From contig NC_089221.1 of the NCBI RefSeq assembly GCF_963924675.1, forward strand, positions 9,607,851-9,671,850: 64,000 nt of DNA, in the 5' to 3' direction. Both the position numbers and the translations under genes were made by a program. This document shows positions 46,093 to 58,093 of the stretch, in pieces. Every line of letters begins with the position of its first letter. Position 1 is the stretch's first letter. A model generated the notes under the pieces. It did not search any database. It had not been told where the DNA came from and saw only the letters and a program-made list of their open reading frames with translations. The DNA is from Phocoena phocoena (lineage: Eukaryota > Chordata > Mammalia > Artiodactyla > Phocoenidae).

Positions 46093-47489
46093 GATGATGA
46101 TATAAATGTCACAAACGCACAGAACAGTTTACGGACACACATATGTGAATGACATTCCTAGGGCTGTACGGTAATGTCCTGCTTATTTCTCAGTGTAATA
46201 AAGAGTGGGCCATACACAACCTTCATGGCACTGCAGAGGATGGCTTAAGATTCCCATTAACATGCAAGAAGTGCTGGGGGACAGACAATTCCGAGAGTTG
46301 CATTTCAAGTGAGTTTCATTTTTCAGGAAAGTGAATATGCCTCATTTTCCAGCATGAGACTAAGATGACTTGATTTTCCTCAACTATAATTTAAATCACT
46401 GGACCAGTTCTAAAAACTGTACTGAAGTGTTATATCAGAATAAAAACTTCACATCAATCAATTGATACAGTCAGTGCAAATTACCCATTTTCCTGGGCTG
46501 TCGTTTTTATTTATTTTTTTATTTTGTAACAGAAAATAATTTATCTGCCAAGGTGTATTATACTTTACAATGTGTTTTTTCATTACGAATTAGAGAAAAG
46601 TATGCTGTGCTGGTTTCTGGACCATGTCAGACATCATTCAGATATGACACAAATACTTCAATGCATTCTAGGCTATTATGTTACTGTAGGCAGATTCATG
46701 GCTGCAGGTCATTTCTCTTTTTGCATGAAACATTATGCCAATATTTCAAGGTGATGTGATGGGAACCACCTGCTGCATATTTAAAGCCCTATGAGATCAG
46801 AATTCCAAAAGAAACACAAATACTAAGTGACACTAATATATTAAAAATCATCTACAGTCATATTCTTGTTTTTGTATAGAAACAGCTCATAAAATGTTTT
46901 CTAGTGTGCCTTCAAGAAATTTCTTTAAAGATGACTCAGAAAAAACAATTGCTAATTAATTTTAACACCATGTCAATTATGTTAGTAAAATTCTAATTAA
47001 AATCCTTGTGATGTAAATCAGTCCTTTGTGTGTGTATGTGTGTTATTATACAGGCTGTCAGCCATCAGATACTTATTAAATTTACATGAACCTATAGAAT
47101 GGGCTTGGCTGTATACAGATCTTTTGACATATCTAGTTCTGCCTGCCATAAGCATTGGGAAAATTAATGGTGATAGTCTAATATTTAAGGTACCATGGGG
47201 GTAGGCTAATTGATGCTCATTAGGGAAATGTAATATCCTGGGAGGCAAGAAGGGACTGAGGGGTAAGAACTAGCTTTTTTAAAAAGTCAGAAACAGTGGA
47301 TAGGGCAATTTGGACATTATCATATTTCAGGCTGATTATATGCGATTGTATAATGAAAAATATATAAATCTACAGCAACTTCTATGCTGTAAGATATAAG
47401 GGTTCCTTTGGCGGGGGGATGTTCTGGACCTTGTAACTTCAGACGCTGCTAAATGTGGAAACCCCAGCAAAGCAAGTATGTCCATTTCG
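46093..47489. other. Unassigned AT-rich sequence
   Basis: No recognised repeat. Frames at 46149-46759 are short. A (GT)-rich tract is at about 47025-47045. Confidence 0.35.
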
Positions 47490-47775
47490 GTCCCTACTAC
47501 TTGCCTGGCCCTGTGCTAGGTTCTGGGAACACCACTAAATAAGACACAGACACGGCTTTAAAGCAGGATGCTTGCCTGGCAGGGACAGAAGCAGTAAGCC
47601 AGAAAGTGTAGTACAGAGTGTGTTGGGCTATAAGGGGCACCTCATCCAGGCTGAGAATCAAGGAGAGCTTCCTGGAAGAGATGGCTTTTGAGCACAGTTC
47701 TAAATGTCACGGTTGTTGACAAAGAGGGGGCAGGAAGGCATTTCACATAGAGAAGCAGCGTTGCCTAAAGGCTCC
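47490..47775 (-). repeat. L2 LINE 3' region, reverse orientation
   Basis: 'tacttgcctggccctgtgct', 'aggttctgggaacaccact', 'gagagcttcctggaagagat' and 'aggcatttcacatagagaag' match the reverse of the L2 3' region, as at 36690-37070. Confidence 0.7.
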
Positions 47776-50509
47776 TAAATGAGAGACAGCAGGTTCACTG
47801 AGGGGATTGATATCGATCGTCTGTGGGTGTAGCTTAGCACTGCAGTAGAGGGGTGTTAATAAAAGAGAAGGCTGCAACGAGAAACAGGAATAAGATCATG
47901 ACTGAGCTTGTTGCCCATCAAACAGGATTTTATGTTGAAAATTCTCCTCTTCTATTTGTAAATGAATTTGCAAGGCAGCAATGGCTCTTGTGTGGTAGAG
48001 AAGTAACACCTGGTTTCAGGCTCCCAAGTTGCCACCCTCATCGTGTAGGAAGAGAATAGATGGGAAAAGGGCCTGACACCTCCAAAGAGCAAACACTTAT
48101 TTCGATGATCAGGTAGCGAAGTGGATGGCGAAGTGTTTATCTTTACATCCACAACAGCAATCAGCTCAAGACATCATCTTGTCATGGGTCCCAGGAGACA
48201 CGGAGGGCTAATTAGGATAACGAAAACCTCCCTGCTTCTCCACTACATGTGTGCAATTAGTCAAACCATCTATGCCTAAAACAGTGACCTCTGGGAAACC
48301 ACACATGGCACATATTTGCTTTATGAATCTGACAAGTCTATAATTAGGATTTCGCCACTTCTAAATTCCACTGAGGTTCGAAGAAAATGTTGAAACCTAA
48401 CCAAAGCAGAGGCAGACACGAAGGCACTAAATCTTCTCTACGTTTATGGAAACACCTGGGTTCGAATCCTCATTTCCTAATAGACCAGCCTGATATACGT
48501 GTGCTCTGGAAAAGCTCATCTCAGTATGGGCCTCTTCTCCATGAGGGACCAGAGTTCTTGGTGCTTTATCCTTCCTGTTGTCAGCATCTGTAATTCCCAG
48601 GCTGCCTTTACTACTGGATTTCTAAGTGATGAGAAGCCAGGGATGTAAATGAACCTTTATGTTCAGCCTTCTTCCAAGAGACATAAATAATTCAAGTGAG
48701 ACAGAAAGAATGTTTCTTTTGTGTAAAAAACAAATAATTTTCACTTGTAAATACAGTCTTTTTAATACTACAAAAATGTGGACCCTCCAGGGAGTATCAG
48801 GTAAATTAGTCCAACTGAAGAAGAACAAGCCAGAAAGTTTGCAAACTAAAATCCACGGTGGGGTCAGTGTGGCGATCCTGGAAGGAGCAGGCTGTGTTAG
48901 GACTTAGGATGTTGGACTCCACTCCCCTTTTGTTATTTCACTAGATGAAAAGCGCCTGAATCCAAATCGTGTGACAGACACGAGAACCATACCGGGCAGA
49001 GCAGAAGCTTCTTGGTGTCTCATGGCCCACCTCTAATTTCAGCCACTGCTGCCGGGGACGTTTCTCTGTGAGTTCAGATGACACAGCAGTATCTGCCATG
49101 GTCTTGTACTTTCTGCCTGGGGCCGTCACCAAAACCACGGCAGCCCACTTGGCTGCAAGTAAGCACAGCCCAGAAGCGCAGGGAAGTTAATGACCCCAGG
49201 CAACCCACAACCAATGAAAGCTCCGGATAAACAGCCCACCTCCCCGGACCACTAGGGGAGGCATTCGTCTGCTTCCTAGAATTCAACCCTTCACTCAGTG
49301 CCAAAGGCAGTGACCTTGATGGTCAATGCTTAGGTTACTTTCCCTCCTTCCCTGACTCACTCTCCCTCTTGTGTCCAAGTCTTTGTCTCAGGTGTGGCTT
49401 TTAGGGGTCCCAACTTTGGCCAGCGCTAGAGAAGAGAGATCACCAAACTGGTCTGAATCGCCAGGTTGCCTGGTGAAAGCAGGGTGCTCGGGGGGAAGAA
49501 GGAGGACAAGTCCAGCTGAGGTACCAGCAGGAGGTGAGCCGCGGGCCTGTTCGGTAATGAGATGCTGAGGTGCTGGCCTGAAGGTGGTCAGGAGTCACCT
49601 TGGCCTGAGCATCCATCTGGAATTCTAAGAATCCTGCTGTTTCCCAAGCAGCTGAGCCGTCAGCTGACCTCACTTCCGCTGGGACACAGTGCCCAGAGCA
49701 CTACTGGTTTTGCCACTTTTTTCCTGTAACCTTTGCTAAGAAATACATTTTGCTTGGCAGCCAGAGCTTATGTACATGTACACAAGTACATATGCATATT
49801 TATGTTTATTATTCACTGGGTATATAAATGAACAAAAAGGTCAGAAACTTTATGCCTACTATACATGATGAAATCTAACCTCTTCCATTCTGTCATATTC
49901 TCTCTTTCTCTCTGACTTTTGTTTCACAAAGTTGATTTCAAAACCCTTATCTATCAGTTGCAACCTGCAGCTTAAAAATCATTAGTCTAGACCAGTCTTC
50001 CTAGGAGCTTGAAGATACCATCCGTGCTCTTTGTGCCTTGCTTTTATTACTTGGTAAAAGTAAGAAATAATGAAGAGGAGATGATCCGATGATAGAAGTC
50101 CTTCCTGTCTTTCAAAGAATTTTATGTGTTGATGTCAGATTCATAATAAAGTATCAGATTATACAGTCCATATTCCATTAATTTTAGTTAACAGAAGACA
50201 CAGTTTAAATGGAAAAACTATATGTTGTGTTACATTTTTTCCAGAAAATACATTTGCTAAGATGCTGTATATCCTTTCAGCAATATCATACTTTTAGATT
50301 CAGAATTAGGATATAAAGTCACAAAATAGTTGCAAAGATATAGCTTTAATTTAATTTCTTTATCTCTGATATATTCTAGGCTTTTAAAAAAAATCATCAG
50401 TTCTGCTTCTTACACCATTCTTCTTGCTCTGTTGCCCTAAAAGTGACCATGTGCCTTTATAGTTAACGGTCCCCTCCGTCTAGCTAGAGACAGCCTGCCA
50501 GTCTCAGCC
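47776..50509. other. Repeat-poor unassigned sequence (about 2.7 kb)
   Basis: Neither repeat nor gene is recognised. Short frames on both strands are unsupported. With 46093-47489 it forms one of the least transposon-loaded parts of the window. Confidence 0.35.
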
Positions 50510-50735
50510 CGGGTGCTCCCCCTTGCCTGGAAGCCTCCCTGACCTGACCTCCTCCTTGGCCGTGTCCCCAGGTCACTGTCTGCACACCTCTAGTCTCATC
50601 AGATCCTGGGGTTGTCATCTGTTTACGTGGCTCTGAGTGCCTGAAGAATGGAACCTGTGTTATTCTTAGCATCCTGAGCACCTCACACAGTACCTGACAC
50701 AACGCAGGGGACCATCAGACGTCCACGATAGGAAT
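50510..50735 (+). repeat. L2 LINE 3' end
   Basis: 'cctggaagcctccctgacct', 'caggtcactgtctgcacac', 'gtgttattcttagcatcctg' and 'cacacagtacctgacacaac' match the L2 3' terminal region in forward order. Diverged. Confidence 0.6.
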
Positions 50736-52894
50736 AAAATACATCCTGTCTTTTACATTTTCACTCAGATGCTCCTAGGTGCCCATATCCTGACCTCGGG
50801 CTCTGATGCCATTTCTCAAAGGGAGAGCAACTACTTAGTAGCACAACGAAAACATTCACATTCTAATGCATATGGCATCTGGCATCTTCTTTATCAAACT
50901 GAATTTGGTCAAAAGAACACCAGTTGAGCATTGGGAAAGTTATTCATAGTGTCCGCTCACAAGAGAGCAACCCCTCACTCTCCAAACAGTGCCTCATGAG
51001 GACAGACTCACTCTCCTGCAGATCAAGTTCTGAGGTGCTCTTCTGTATTAATCAGAATCCTCTGGTTGCAAGTGACAACAACACAAAAGGAAAAAAACAA
51101 CACGCAAGCAAACAACAGTGGCTTCCCAGGCCAGGGGACTTTATCATCGGGCTCCAGTAACCTCCAAAAGAGCAGGCTCAAAAAGAGCCTCACGGTCCCT
51201 CTCGCCCAGGTCCCCATCACTGCTTCTCTCCAAATGCAGTCCCTCATCTCTTCTAAGGACTCCCCTGCTTCCAGCTCTTCACTCTTCACCACCAGAGATA
51301 AATGCACATCACCCTTTCTGGTCCCAAGTCCAGAATTTCCAGGGAAGGGCTGCCATGGCTCCGCCTGGGTGAGGTACTGAATTGTGGAGCGTCACTGTCA
51401 GCAGGAGGGAGGCCCTGATTGGTCGCCACTGGAAAAAGTCACCATCCTTCCGCAGCCTTAGAAAACGGCCGCTCCCCTGGCAACCACGTGGATGGAGCAC
51501 AGAGACACACCTTTTGCAGAAGAGAGGGAGCCATTATTCTGGACACAGAAACTGATGAGTGTCTACTGCACACTCCTGGAGTGTATCTCCATTTTCACAT
51601 GGTTTTACAATATTCATTTGTAGCACTTTCCCCTACTCCTGAGCAAAGATCCACTCTCTTACTGCCTAAGTCTCTTTAAGTAATTTAAATTTGCATCTCA
51701 TCCCTTAAACTCGATTTTAAGCTATATGAGAACAAAAGTAGCTTTTTAATTTTGTTTACAACTGCCTATGAGGTATCTAACAGGATGTTCTGGCCCAAGA
51801 AGAGCTCCACTAACCACACATGACTGTGTCTTTCTTCTCAGCACTTTGGATTTGCTGCTCACATAGTCAATGATAGTGCATTCCACACCCACCTTCAGTT
51901 TCAACAATAAAGATGATGACTTGTCTTGGACCATTTCTACTTCCACCATGTCTTTATTCCTTCAAATAATCACTTTTATTTTGAGAGTTATATTTTATCC
52001 ATCCATACATGACCTCATATGAATAAATATCCCTAATTTCATGATGTCAGATGAACAAATGATCCTGAAGGCAACCAGAATTGACCTTCAGAGAGGACTT
52101 TTTAAAAACTATAAAAGGATCATATAAAAGGATACGTTCCATTGAGAACATCTGTTTTACCCAACATTGGTCTTTCTACGTAATCTCTGACGTCATCCCT
52201 CAGGTTCAGATTCCTTTTCCACATGAAAAGAGATAAATGAAAATCTGAGTCTTTTTAAAAGACTCTTATGAGTTTAACAAAAAGTAACCTCAGTTGTTAC
52301 TTTAACTTAATAAAGTAAAGCAGGATACGCTGGGCCCCAAATATGGGACGTGTGATGGCAGCTGGTTTTGTGTGGTTTAACAGTGCTGACGATTTGAGCA
52401 GAGTCCCAGGGAATTAACATTTCGCCTACCTTAGGGTCCTGACAGACAAAGTTAAGCTACTGGAGAGAGAGAAGTTGGATACTTAGCAGAGAAGCTAAGA
52501 CAGAGGCATCAAGTATGAGCCATCTTCAGGGAACGACGTGTTTAATGGCTGGTGTCAGGTTCTTCTCTGACATCATGGGGTCGTTGCTTCTGACCCAGGT
52601 TCCCTCCGAGTGGGATTCCTCCACCCAGTGTGTGATGTCAACTGAAGGCAAATGGCTTCTTCCCACAAATCTGTTTCCTCTCTGGACTTCCCTTTCTCAA
52701 TTCTTCTTCAGCAATACCAGGTTTTCCCATTATCCTAGGCTAGAAATTCTGGAGTAAATTTCAATTGCCCTCTCCCTGTTTACGTTCAGTCTCCAAATAC
52801 CATCATGATTTCCTCTATGGGTTTCTCCTATTCATTGGTCCCTGTTTGATCCCTTTCCTGTGGGTGAATCTAATCATCCCCTGAGTTCCCCGTG
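50736..52894. other. Mostly unassigned; possible old repeat at 51035-51420
   Basis: 'ctgtattaatcagaatcctc' and 'tggttgcaagtgacaacaac' (51044-51083) resemble the start of an ancient interspersed repeat I cannot name. Overlapping frames on both strands follow it. The rest has no recognised feature. Confidence 0.35.
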
Positions 52895-53255
52895 CCAGTG
52901 CCCACCACTTCCAATCCATTACACAATCACTTCCAGATTAGTCTTCCGAAAATACAGCCTTGTGCATGCCAATTACCTGCTCAAAGCCCTCAATGCTTTC
53001 TCATGGCCTTTAGGAAAACGAAGAAAAAAATCTGGCCCTCTACTACCTGGCTCCAACCTACTCCAGATGAATCTCTTGAATTCCCTTGTGGCTCCTGTTA
53101 AACTAGTCTATTCATTTTTCTCCAAATATGTCTCTAGTTTTACAACTTGTTAGTTCCCCAAACCTCTCAAATACCTGGTAACTTGCAACAAAAATTATTT
53201 GAATGCCTGGTACAGAATAAGCAGTTGATGAGTGTCTGTGGAATGAATGAAAGCA
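52895..53255 (+). repeat. L2 LINE 3' region
   Basis: 'acctgctcaaagccctcaat', 'gctttctcatggcctttagg', 'tggccctctactacctggct' and the terminal 'gagtgtctgtggaatgaatgaa' segment (53230-53251) match L2 in forward order, with a deletion between. L2-like sequence may begin upstream, near 52740. Confidence 0.6.
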
Positions 53256-53599
53256 TTTGTATGTAATACATAGACAAAACTTTTTTCTGTTGATTGGCAA
53301 AATTTTACCTTAAACCGATGTTTCTTCTTCAGGATTTCATTACAATTTTTACTTGATATACCAACCAGATATATAAATTGTTCCTAAATTACAAAAAAAT
53401 GCACACCCTTGACCCATCCACTTCCCCCTTCTCCCCATCGACTCTGCTCCTCCTTCTGAGTTTCCATCGGTCGTTATGGCAGTTATGTATCTATCCAGTA
53501 GTTGTCAAAACTAGAACCTCAGAATTGTCCTCAGTTCTAACTTCTACTCACCATGTAAGAGTTACCTGCATTGCAATATAACAACAAAACAACAATAGG

Positions 53600-54258
53600 A
53601 AAACCTTACATTTATTGAGGGTTTACTAAATGTTGTGGGTTCAGCTGTATCCCCCCAAATTCATCTGTTGAAGTCCTAACCCCCAGTACTTCAGAATGCA
53701 TCTTTATTAGGCACAATTCGCTAATCTGAGGTCATCCTGCAGTAAGGTGGATGGAGTCCACCTAATCTGGTATGATTGGCTAGACTCCTCGTAACTAGGG
53801 GCCATTTGGGCACAGACGTGCACACAGGGAGAACGCCACGTGCAGTTTGGAGTTTCCTAAAGCTACTAGAGGATCCTCCCTTAGCGCCTTCAGAAGGACC
53901 ATGACTTTGCCAACACCCTGATCTCAGACTTCCAGCTTCCAGAACTAGGAGACAGTCAATTTCTATCGTGGAAGCCCCTGAGTTTCTGGCACTTTGCTAT
54001 GGCAGCCCAAGTAAACTAATACGCTGAGTTCCAGCCAGTGTGCTGGGAAGTTTTGCAGACTGATGGTTATTTAATGCTCATAGTAGCCAGGGGGTCATCT
54101 ACAGTTAGGGGTTCACACCACCATTACCCCATTTTACAGCTAGAAACAAATGCTTAGAAAAATTAAGTACTGAGGCCATCTCCTGGATATAAATAGCTGA
54201 GCAAACCAAAGCATCTGTGATTCCAAAACTCAAGCTCATAACCACTCTACTCCTGGCC
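53600..54258 (-). repeat. MIR split by an MLT1 LTR
   Basis: Left piece (53600-53627) 'aaccttacatttattgaggg' and right piece (54024-54258) 'ccagccagtgtgctgggaag', 'accccattttacagctag' and 'agctcataaccactctac' are parts of one reverse MIR. The MLT1 at 53628-54023 lies between. Confidence 0.68.
53628..54023 (+). repeat. MLT1-type MaLR LTR
   Basis: 'tgttgtgggttcagctgtat', 'ttgaagtcctaacccccagt', 'acttcagaatgcatctttat', 'ctggcactttgctatggcag' and the end 'taaactaatac' are in MLT1 order. It lies within a MIR. Confidence 0.82.
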
Positions 54259-54929
54259 CCTGGAGGACCTCTTCTGACACCTTCCCAGGCTGGGACAAGG
54301 TCACACAGGTGGCACTCACAGAGCTTCAGTTCTCTACACTATAGAGTTTCCACTTAAGATAATCCTTCAGGTGCTGCATGTAAATAGAAACTTGAATAAA
54401 ATAATTCATTTTATTTTAGACACGCCCACATTCACCAAAAGGTCCCAAAGGCAACTTTATCTTTATCTAATTTATCAGATGTATTATTTAAAATGAAATG
54501 AATCATAAACAAATCAAACATGATGGCTGCACATTTTTTACTGTTTCTTTTATGAGGCAAACATGCTATTGCTAAAAGAAATTAAAATGGTAGCATCACG
54601 CTGTGCACAAATAAGGAAAATTAAATTCTGAACACATTTCAAAATTTATATTTGGTCTTAATATGCAGTGTGTGAATGAATGAAAAAGCAACCAACAACC
54701 CAAACATTCGCTCGCTATTTCAAAGAGAGGAATGATGTAAACTACTAAACACAGAACATAACTGTGTTTTCTTTAAGCATTAAACACTACTCAAAGAAAT
54801 GTGTAGTTTGTTTTTTGTTTGTTTGTTTGTTTTAAATATCCCAGGGGAGAGTTGGGAGTTTTTCTGTAAAATTCTTTTTGAGGGAAAGCAGTCCTCAAAC
54901 CAGCACAGACCACGGCTAATCTAGAGGGG
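54259..54929. other. Unassigned sequence with a (GTTT)n tract
   Basis: (GTTT)n at about 54808-54832. No recognised repeat or gene otherwise. Confidence 0.38.
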
Positions 54930-55020
54930 CAGTTCTCAAAATCCGGTCCAGGAACCTCATTCTGGGACTCTATAAGACTACTGTCAGATTGCTACTAAGA
55001 TTATATTTGTACTTTCAACT

Positions 55021-56030
55021 TTGTTGACATTTCCACTGAAGCTGCAGAAGCAACGGTGGGTAAAATTGCTTGTACCTTCCTTTGTAGCATTCAAGGCAGT
55101 GACATCAAACTGTTCTTGTAGCCGTTATATTCTTCGTTGTCACATAGTCGCAGTAAAAAAAAAAAAGCCAGTTCCACTTAAGACTGTCCTTGACATAGCA
55201 GTAAAAATTGATTATTTTTATTAAATCTTGACCCTTGATTGCACTTCTGTTAAATATTCTGGGTGATAAAGTGGAAAATACAGATAAGGCTCTTCTGCTT
55301 TAAAATGGTTTTCTCCTGGAGAAACATATTTGTGTGTTGAGTTGTGAAATGAATTGGCTGCTCTTTGCGGGGACACTAATTTTATGTGGAAGAAAGACTG
55401 ACAGACAAGCTACAGCTACTCAGTCTTGGGTACGTGCAGGCATTTTCTTATGGACCACAATGACAAGGAGCTTCCCTCTTCAAGGAAAGTTACTGACAGT
55501 ACGCAAAGGTTCATGGAAACATTAGAATGTGGGAAAACCTGGACCAGCCACCTTGAATTTAAACATTTCCCAGTACTTAAAGACATTCTCATGAGATTGT
55601 TGGTAATACTAACGAATACAACTTGAAAAAATATATCATTTAATAAAATGTATCAACATTTAGACTACCTTCATAATCAGCAACATATGCCAACATCACC
55701 ATGGGCAAGAGATCCATTCAACACATTCATGATCCATTCAAGATAGAGCAATGGATTTTAAGTAACACAGTCCAAAAAGTTCATTGCTATATTTGAAAAT
55801 TCCTTATTTCTACTAACCTTTAGGGGAATATAACTTATAGAGTTTTGGTGTAGTATCAAAGAATATCCACAATTATCTAAAAAGCTACGAAAATAATCCT
55901 TCCTTTTCCAATTACATATCTATGTGAGGCCAGATTTTCTTCCCATATTTCAAACAAAATATATCACAACAGACTAAACAAAGAAGCAGGCATGAGAACA
56001 TAGCTGCCTTCTATTAAGCCAGACAGTAGA
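55021..56030 (+). pseudogene. hAT-family (ZBED/SCAND3-like) transposase remnant
   Basis: Split reading frames give recognisable pieces of a hAT transposase. An N-ward piece has 'LQKQRWVKLLVPSFVAFKAV' and 'VPLKTVLDIAVKID'. A middle piece contains 'TSHLEFKHFPVLKD' (within 55426-55626). Near 55845-56020 is the C-terminal hAT dimerisation region: 'EFWCSIK..YPQLSKK' (55845-55885), then a proline-phenylalanine strand and 'RPDFLP', ending 'LPSIKPD'. The active protein would cut and rejoin its terminal repeats. Here several stops and frameshifts, including stops around 55222, 55265, 55352 and 55625, make it dead. Domesticated relatives exist in mammals, but this copy has no intact frame, so domestication is excluded for this locus. 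The catalytic acidic residues upstream are not all identifiable. Confidence 0.7.
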
Positions 56031-56444
56031 ATATATAAAATAGATAATAAGGACCTACTGTAGAGCACAGGGAACTCTACTCAACACTGCAATAACCTAT
56101 ATGGGAAAAGAAGCTGAAAAAGAATAGGTACAGGTATATGTATAACTGAATCACTTTGCTGTAAACCTGAAACTAACACAACATTGTAAATCCACAACAC
56201 TCCAATATAAAATTTTAAAAGCCAATAGACTGAATTTTGGGGGGGTCATAATATTACCCCAATTTGGCTTCTTCCTCTTTGGTCAGGGAGGTCCCTTCAT
56301 AACCCCTAGGAAACTTCACAGGGAATTATTTGAAACTCAAGGATGGAATGCTTCTGAAAGACTCACATAAATTGTAAAACCCTAGACAACTAGTCATTGC
56401 TTCATTAAATTATTATAAGAATACCAGCAAAAAAGAAAAAAAAA
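56031..56444 (+). mobile_element. 5'-truncated LINE-1 with probable 3' transduction
   Basis: 56031-56212 is an L1 3' end: 'gtagagcacagggaactcta', 'aatcactttgctgtaaacc' and 'aacactccaatata', with only a weak A-rich tail. It continues for 232 bp of unrelated sequence (56213-56444) ending in an A-rich tail, with ATTAAA at about 56404, some 25 bp before the tail. The whole unit, not the L1 part alone, is flanked by AAGCCAGACAGTAGA (56016-56030) and AAGCCAGAAAGTAGA (56445-56459). This is the structure expected when transcription passes the weak L1 signal and uses one in flanking DNA. Confidence 0.72.
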
Positions 56445-56479
56445 AGCCAGAAAGTAGAGAGATTTTCAAAAATAAAAAA

Positions 56480-57146
56480 CAGGGAGGACCTTCAAGATGG
56501 TGGAGGAGTAAGACGTGGAGATCACATTCCTCCCCACAAATACATCAAAAATACATCTACATGTGGAACAGCTCCAACAGAACACCTACTGAATGCCGGC
56601 AGAAGACCTCAGACCACCCAAAAGGCAAGAAACTCCCCACATACCTGGCCATGTGGCTGACAGGGTCTTGGTACTCTGGCCAGGTGTCAGGCCTGAGTCT
56701 CTGAGGTGGGAGAGCCGAGTTCAGGACATTGGACCACCAGAGACCTCCCGGCCCCATGTAATATCAACAGGCGAGAGCTCTCCCAGAGATCTCTGTCTCA
56801 ATGCTAAGACCCAGCTCCACTCTACGACCAGCAAGTGACAGTGCTGGACATCCCATGCCAAACAACTAGCAAGACAGCAACACAACCCCCACCCATTGGT
56901 AGAGAGGCTGCCTAAAATCATACTAAGTTCACAGACATCCCAAAACACACCACCGGACGTGGTCCTGCCCACCAGAAAGACAAGATCCAGCCTCATTAAC
57001 CAGAACACAGGCATCAGTCCCCTCCACAGGAAGCCTACACAACCCACTGAACCAACCTTAGCCACTGGGGCAGACACCAAAAACAACAGGAAGTACAAAG
57101 CTGCAGCCTGTGAAAAGAAGACCCCAAACACAGTAAGTTAAGAAAA
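56480..57146 (+). promoter_or_regulatory. LINE-1 5' UTR, shortened
   Basis: The extreme 5' segment (56480-56648) ends 'ccacatacctgg' and continues directly with 'ccatgtggctgacagggt', which in unshortened relatives lies far downstream, close to ORF1. The GC-rich middle of the UTR, which carries most of the internal RNA polymerase II promoter, is absent. A YY1-like CAAGATGG box near the start is kept. The reason for the gap may be splicing, as discussed under the findings. Confidence 0.65.
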
Positions 57147-58035
57147 ATGAGAAGACAGAGAAATACGCAGCAGATGAAGGAGCAACGTAAAAACCCACCA
57201 GACCAAACAAATGAAGAGAAAATAGGCAGTCTACCTGAAAAAGAATTCAGAGTAATTATAGTAAAGATGATCCAAAATCTTGGAAACAGAATGGAGAAAA
57301 TACAAGAAATGTTTAACAAGAACCTAGAAGAACTAAAGAGCAAACAAACAATGATGAAAAACACAGTAAATGAAATTAAAAATACTCTAGAAGGAATCAA
57401 TAGCAGTATAACTGAGGCAGAAAAATGGATAAGTGACCTGGAAGATAAAATAGTGGAACTAACTACCGCAGAGCAGAAAAGAGAAAGAAGAATAAAAAGA
57501 ATTGAGGACAGTCTCAGAGACCTCTGGGACAACATTATATGCACCAACATTCGAATTATAGGGGTCCCAGAAGAAGAAGAGAAAAAGAAAGGGTATGAGA
57601 AAGTATTTGAAGAGATTATAGTTGAAAACATCCCTAACATGGGAAATGAAATAGTCAATCAAGTTCAGGAAGTGCAGAGTCTCATACAGGATAAATCCAA
57701 GGAAAAACACACCAAGATACATATTAAACTATCAAAAATTAAATATCAAAGAAAAAATATTAAAAGCAGCAAGGGAAAAGGAACAAATAACATACAAGGG
57801 AATCTCCATAAGATTAACAGCTGATCTTTCTGCAGAAACTCTGCAAGCCAGAAGGAAGTGGTGGGACATATTTAAAGTGATGAAAGGGAAAAATCTACAA
57901 CCAAGATTACTCGACCCAGCAAGGGTCTCATTCAGGTTCGATGGAGAAATTAAAACCCTTACAGATAAGCAAAAGCTAAGAGAATTCAGCATCCCCAAAC
58001 CAGCTTTACAACAAATGCTAAAGGAACTCCTCTAG
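57147..58035 (+). pseudogene. LINE-1 ORF1 (ORF1p RNA-binding protein), frame-broken
   Basis: ORF1p forms trimers that coat L1 RNA. The frame starts at 57147 ('MRRQRNTQQMKEQR'), preceded by 'aagttaagaaaa'. Residues about 45-130 are a heptad-rich coiled coil ('GINSSITEAEKWISDLEDKI'). An RNA-recognition domain begins at about residue 135 ('NIRIIGVPEEEE'). At about residue 178 (57680) bases are lost, and the frame recovers only briefly ('KLSKIKY') before failing again. The C-terminal RNA-binding part survives in another frame (57826-58035: 'ADLSAETLQARRKWWDIFKV', ending 'QQMLKELL'). An intact protein would be about 295-300 residues; this one is non-functional. Confidence 0.9.
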
Positions 58036-58093
58036 GCAGCAAACACAAGAGAAGGAAAAGGTCTATAAAAATAAACCCAAAATAATTAAGAAA

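Noticed and set aside
55021..56030. Domesticated hAT transposase gene
   Set aside because: Frames are broken many times and the element still has its terminal repeats around it, so it is a decayed transposon.
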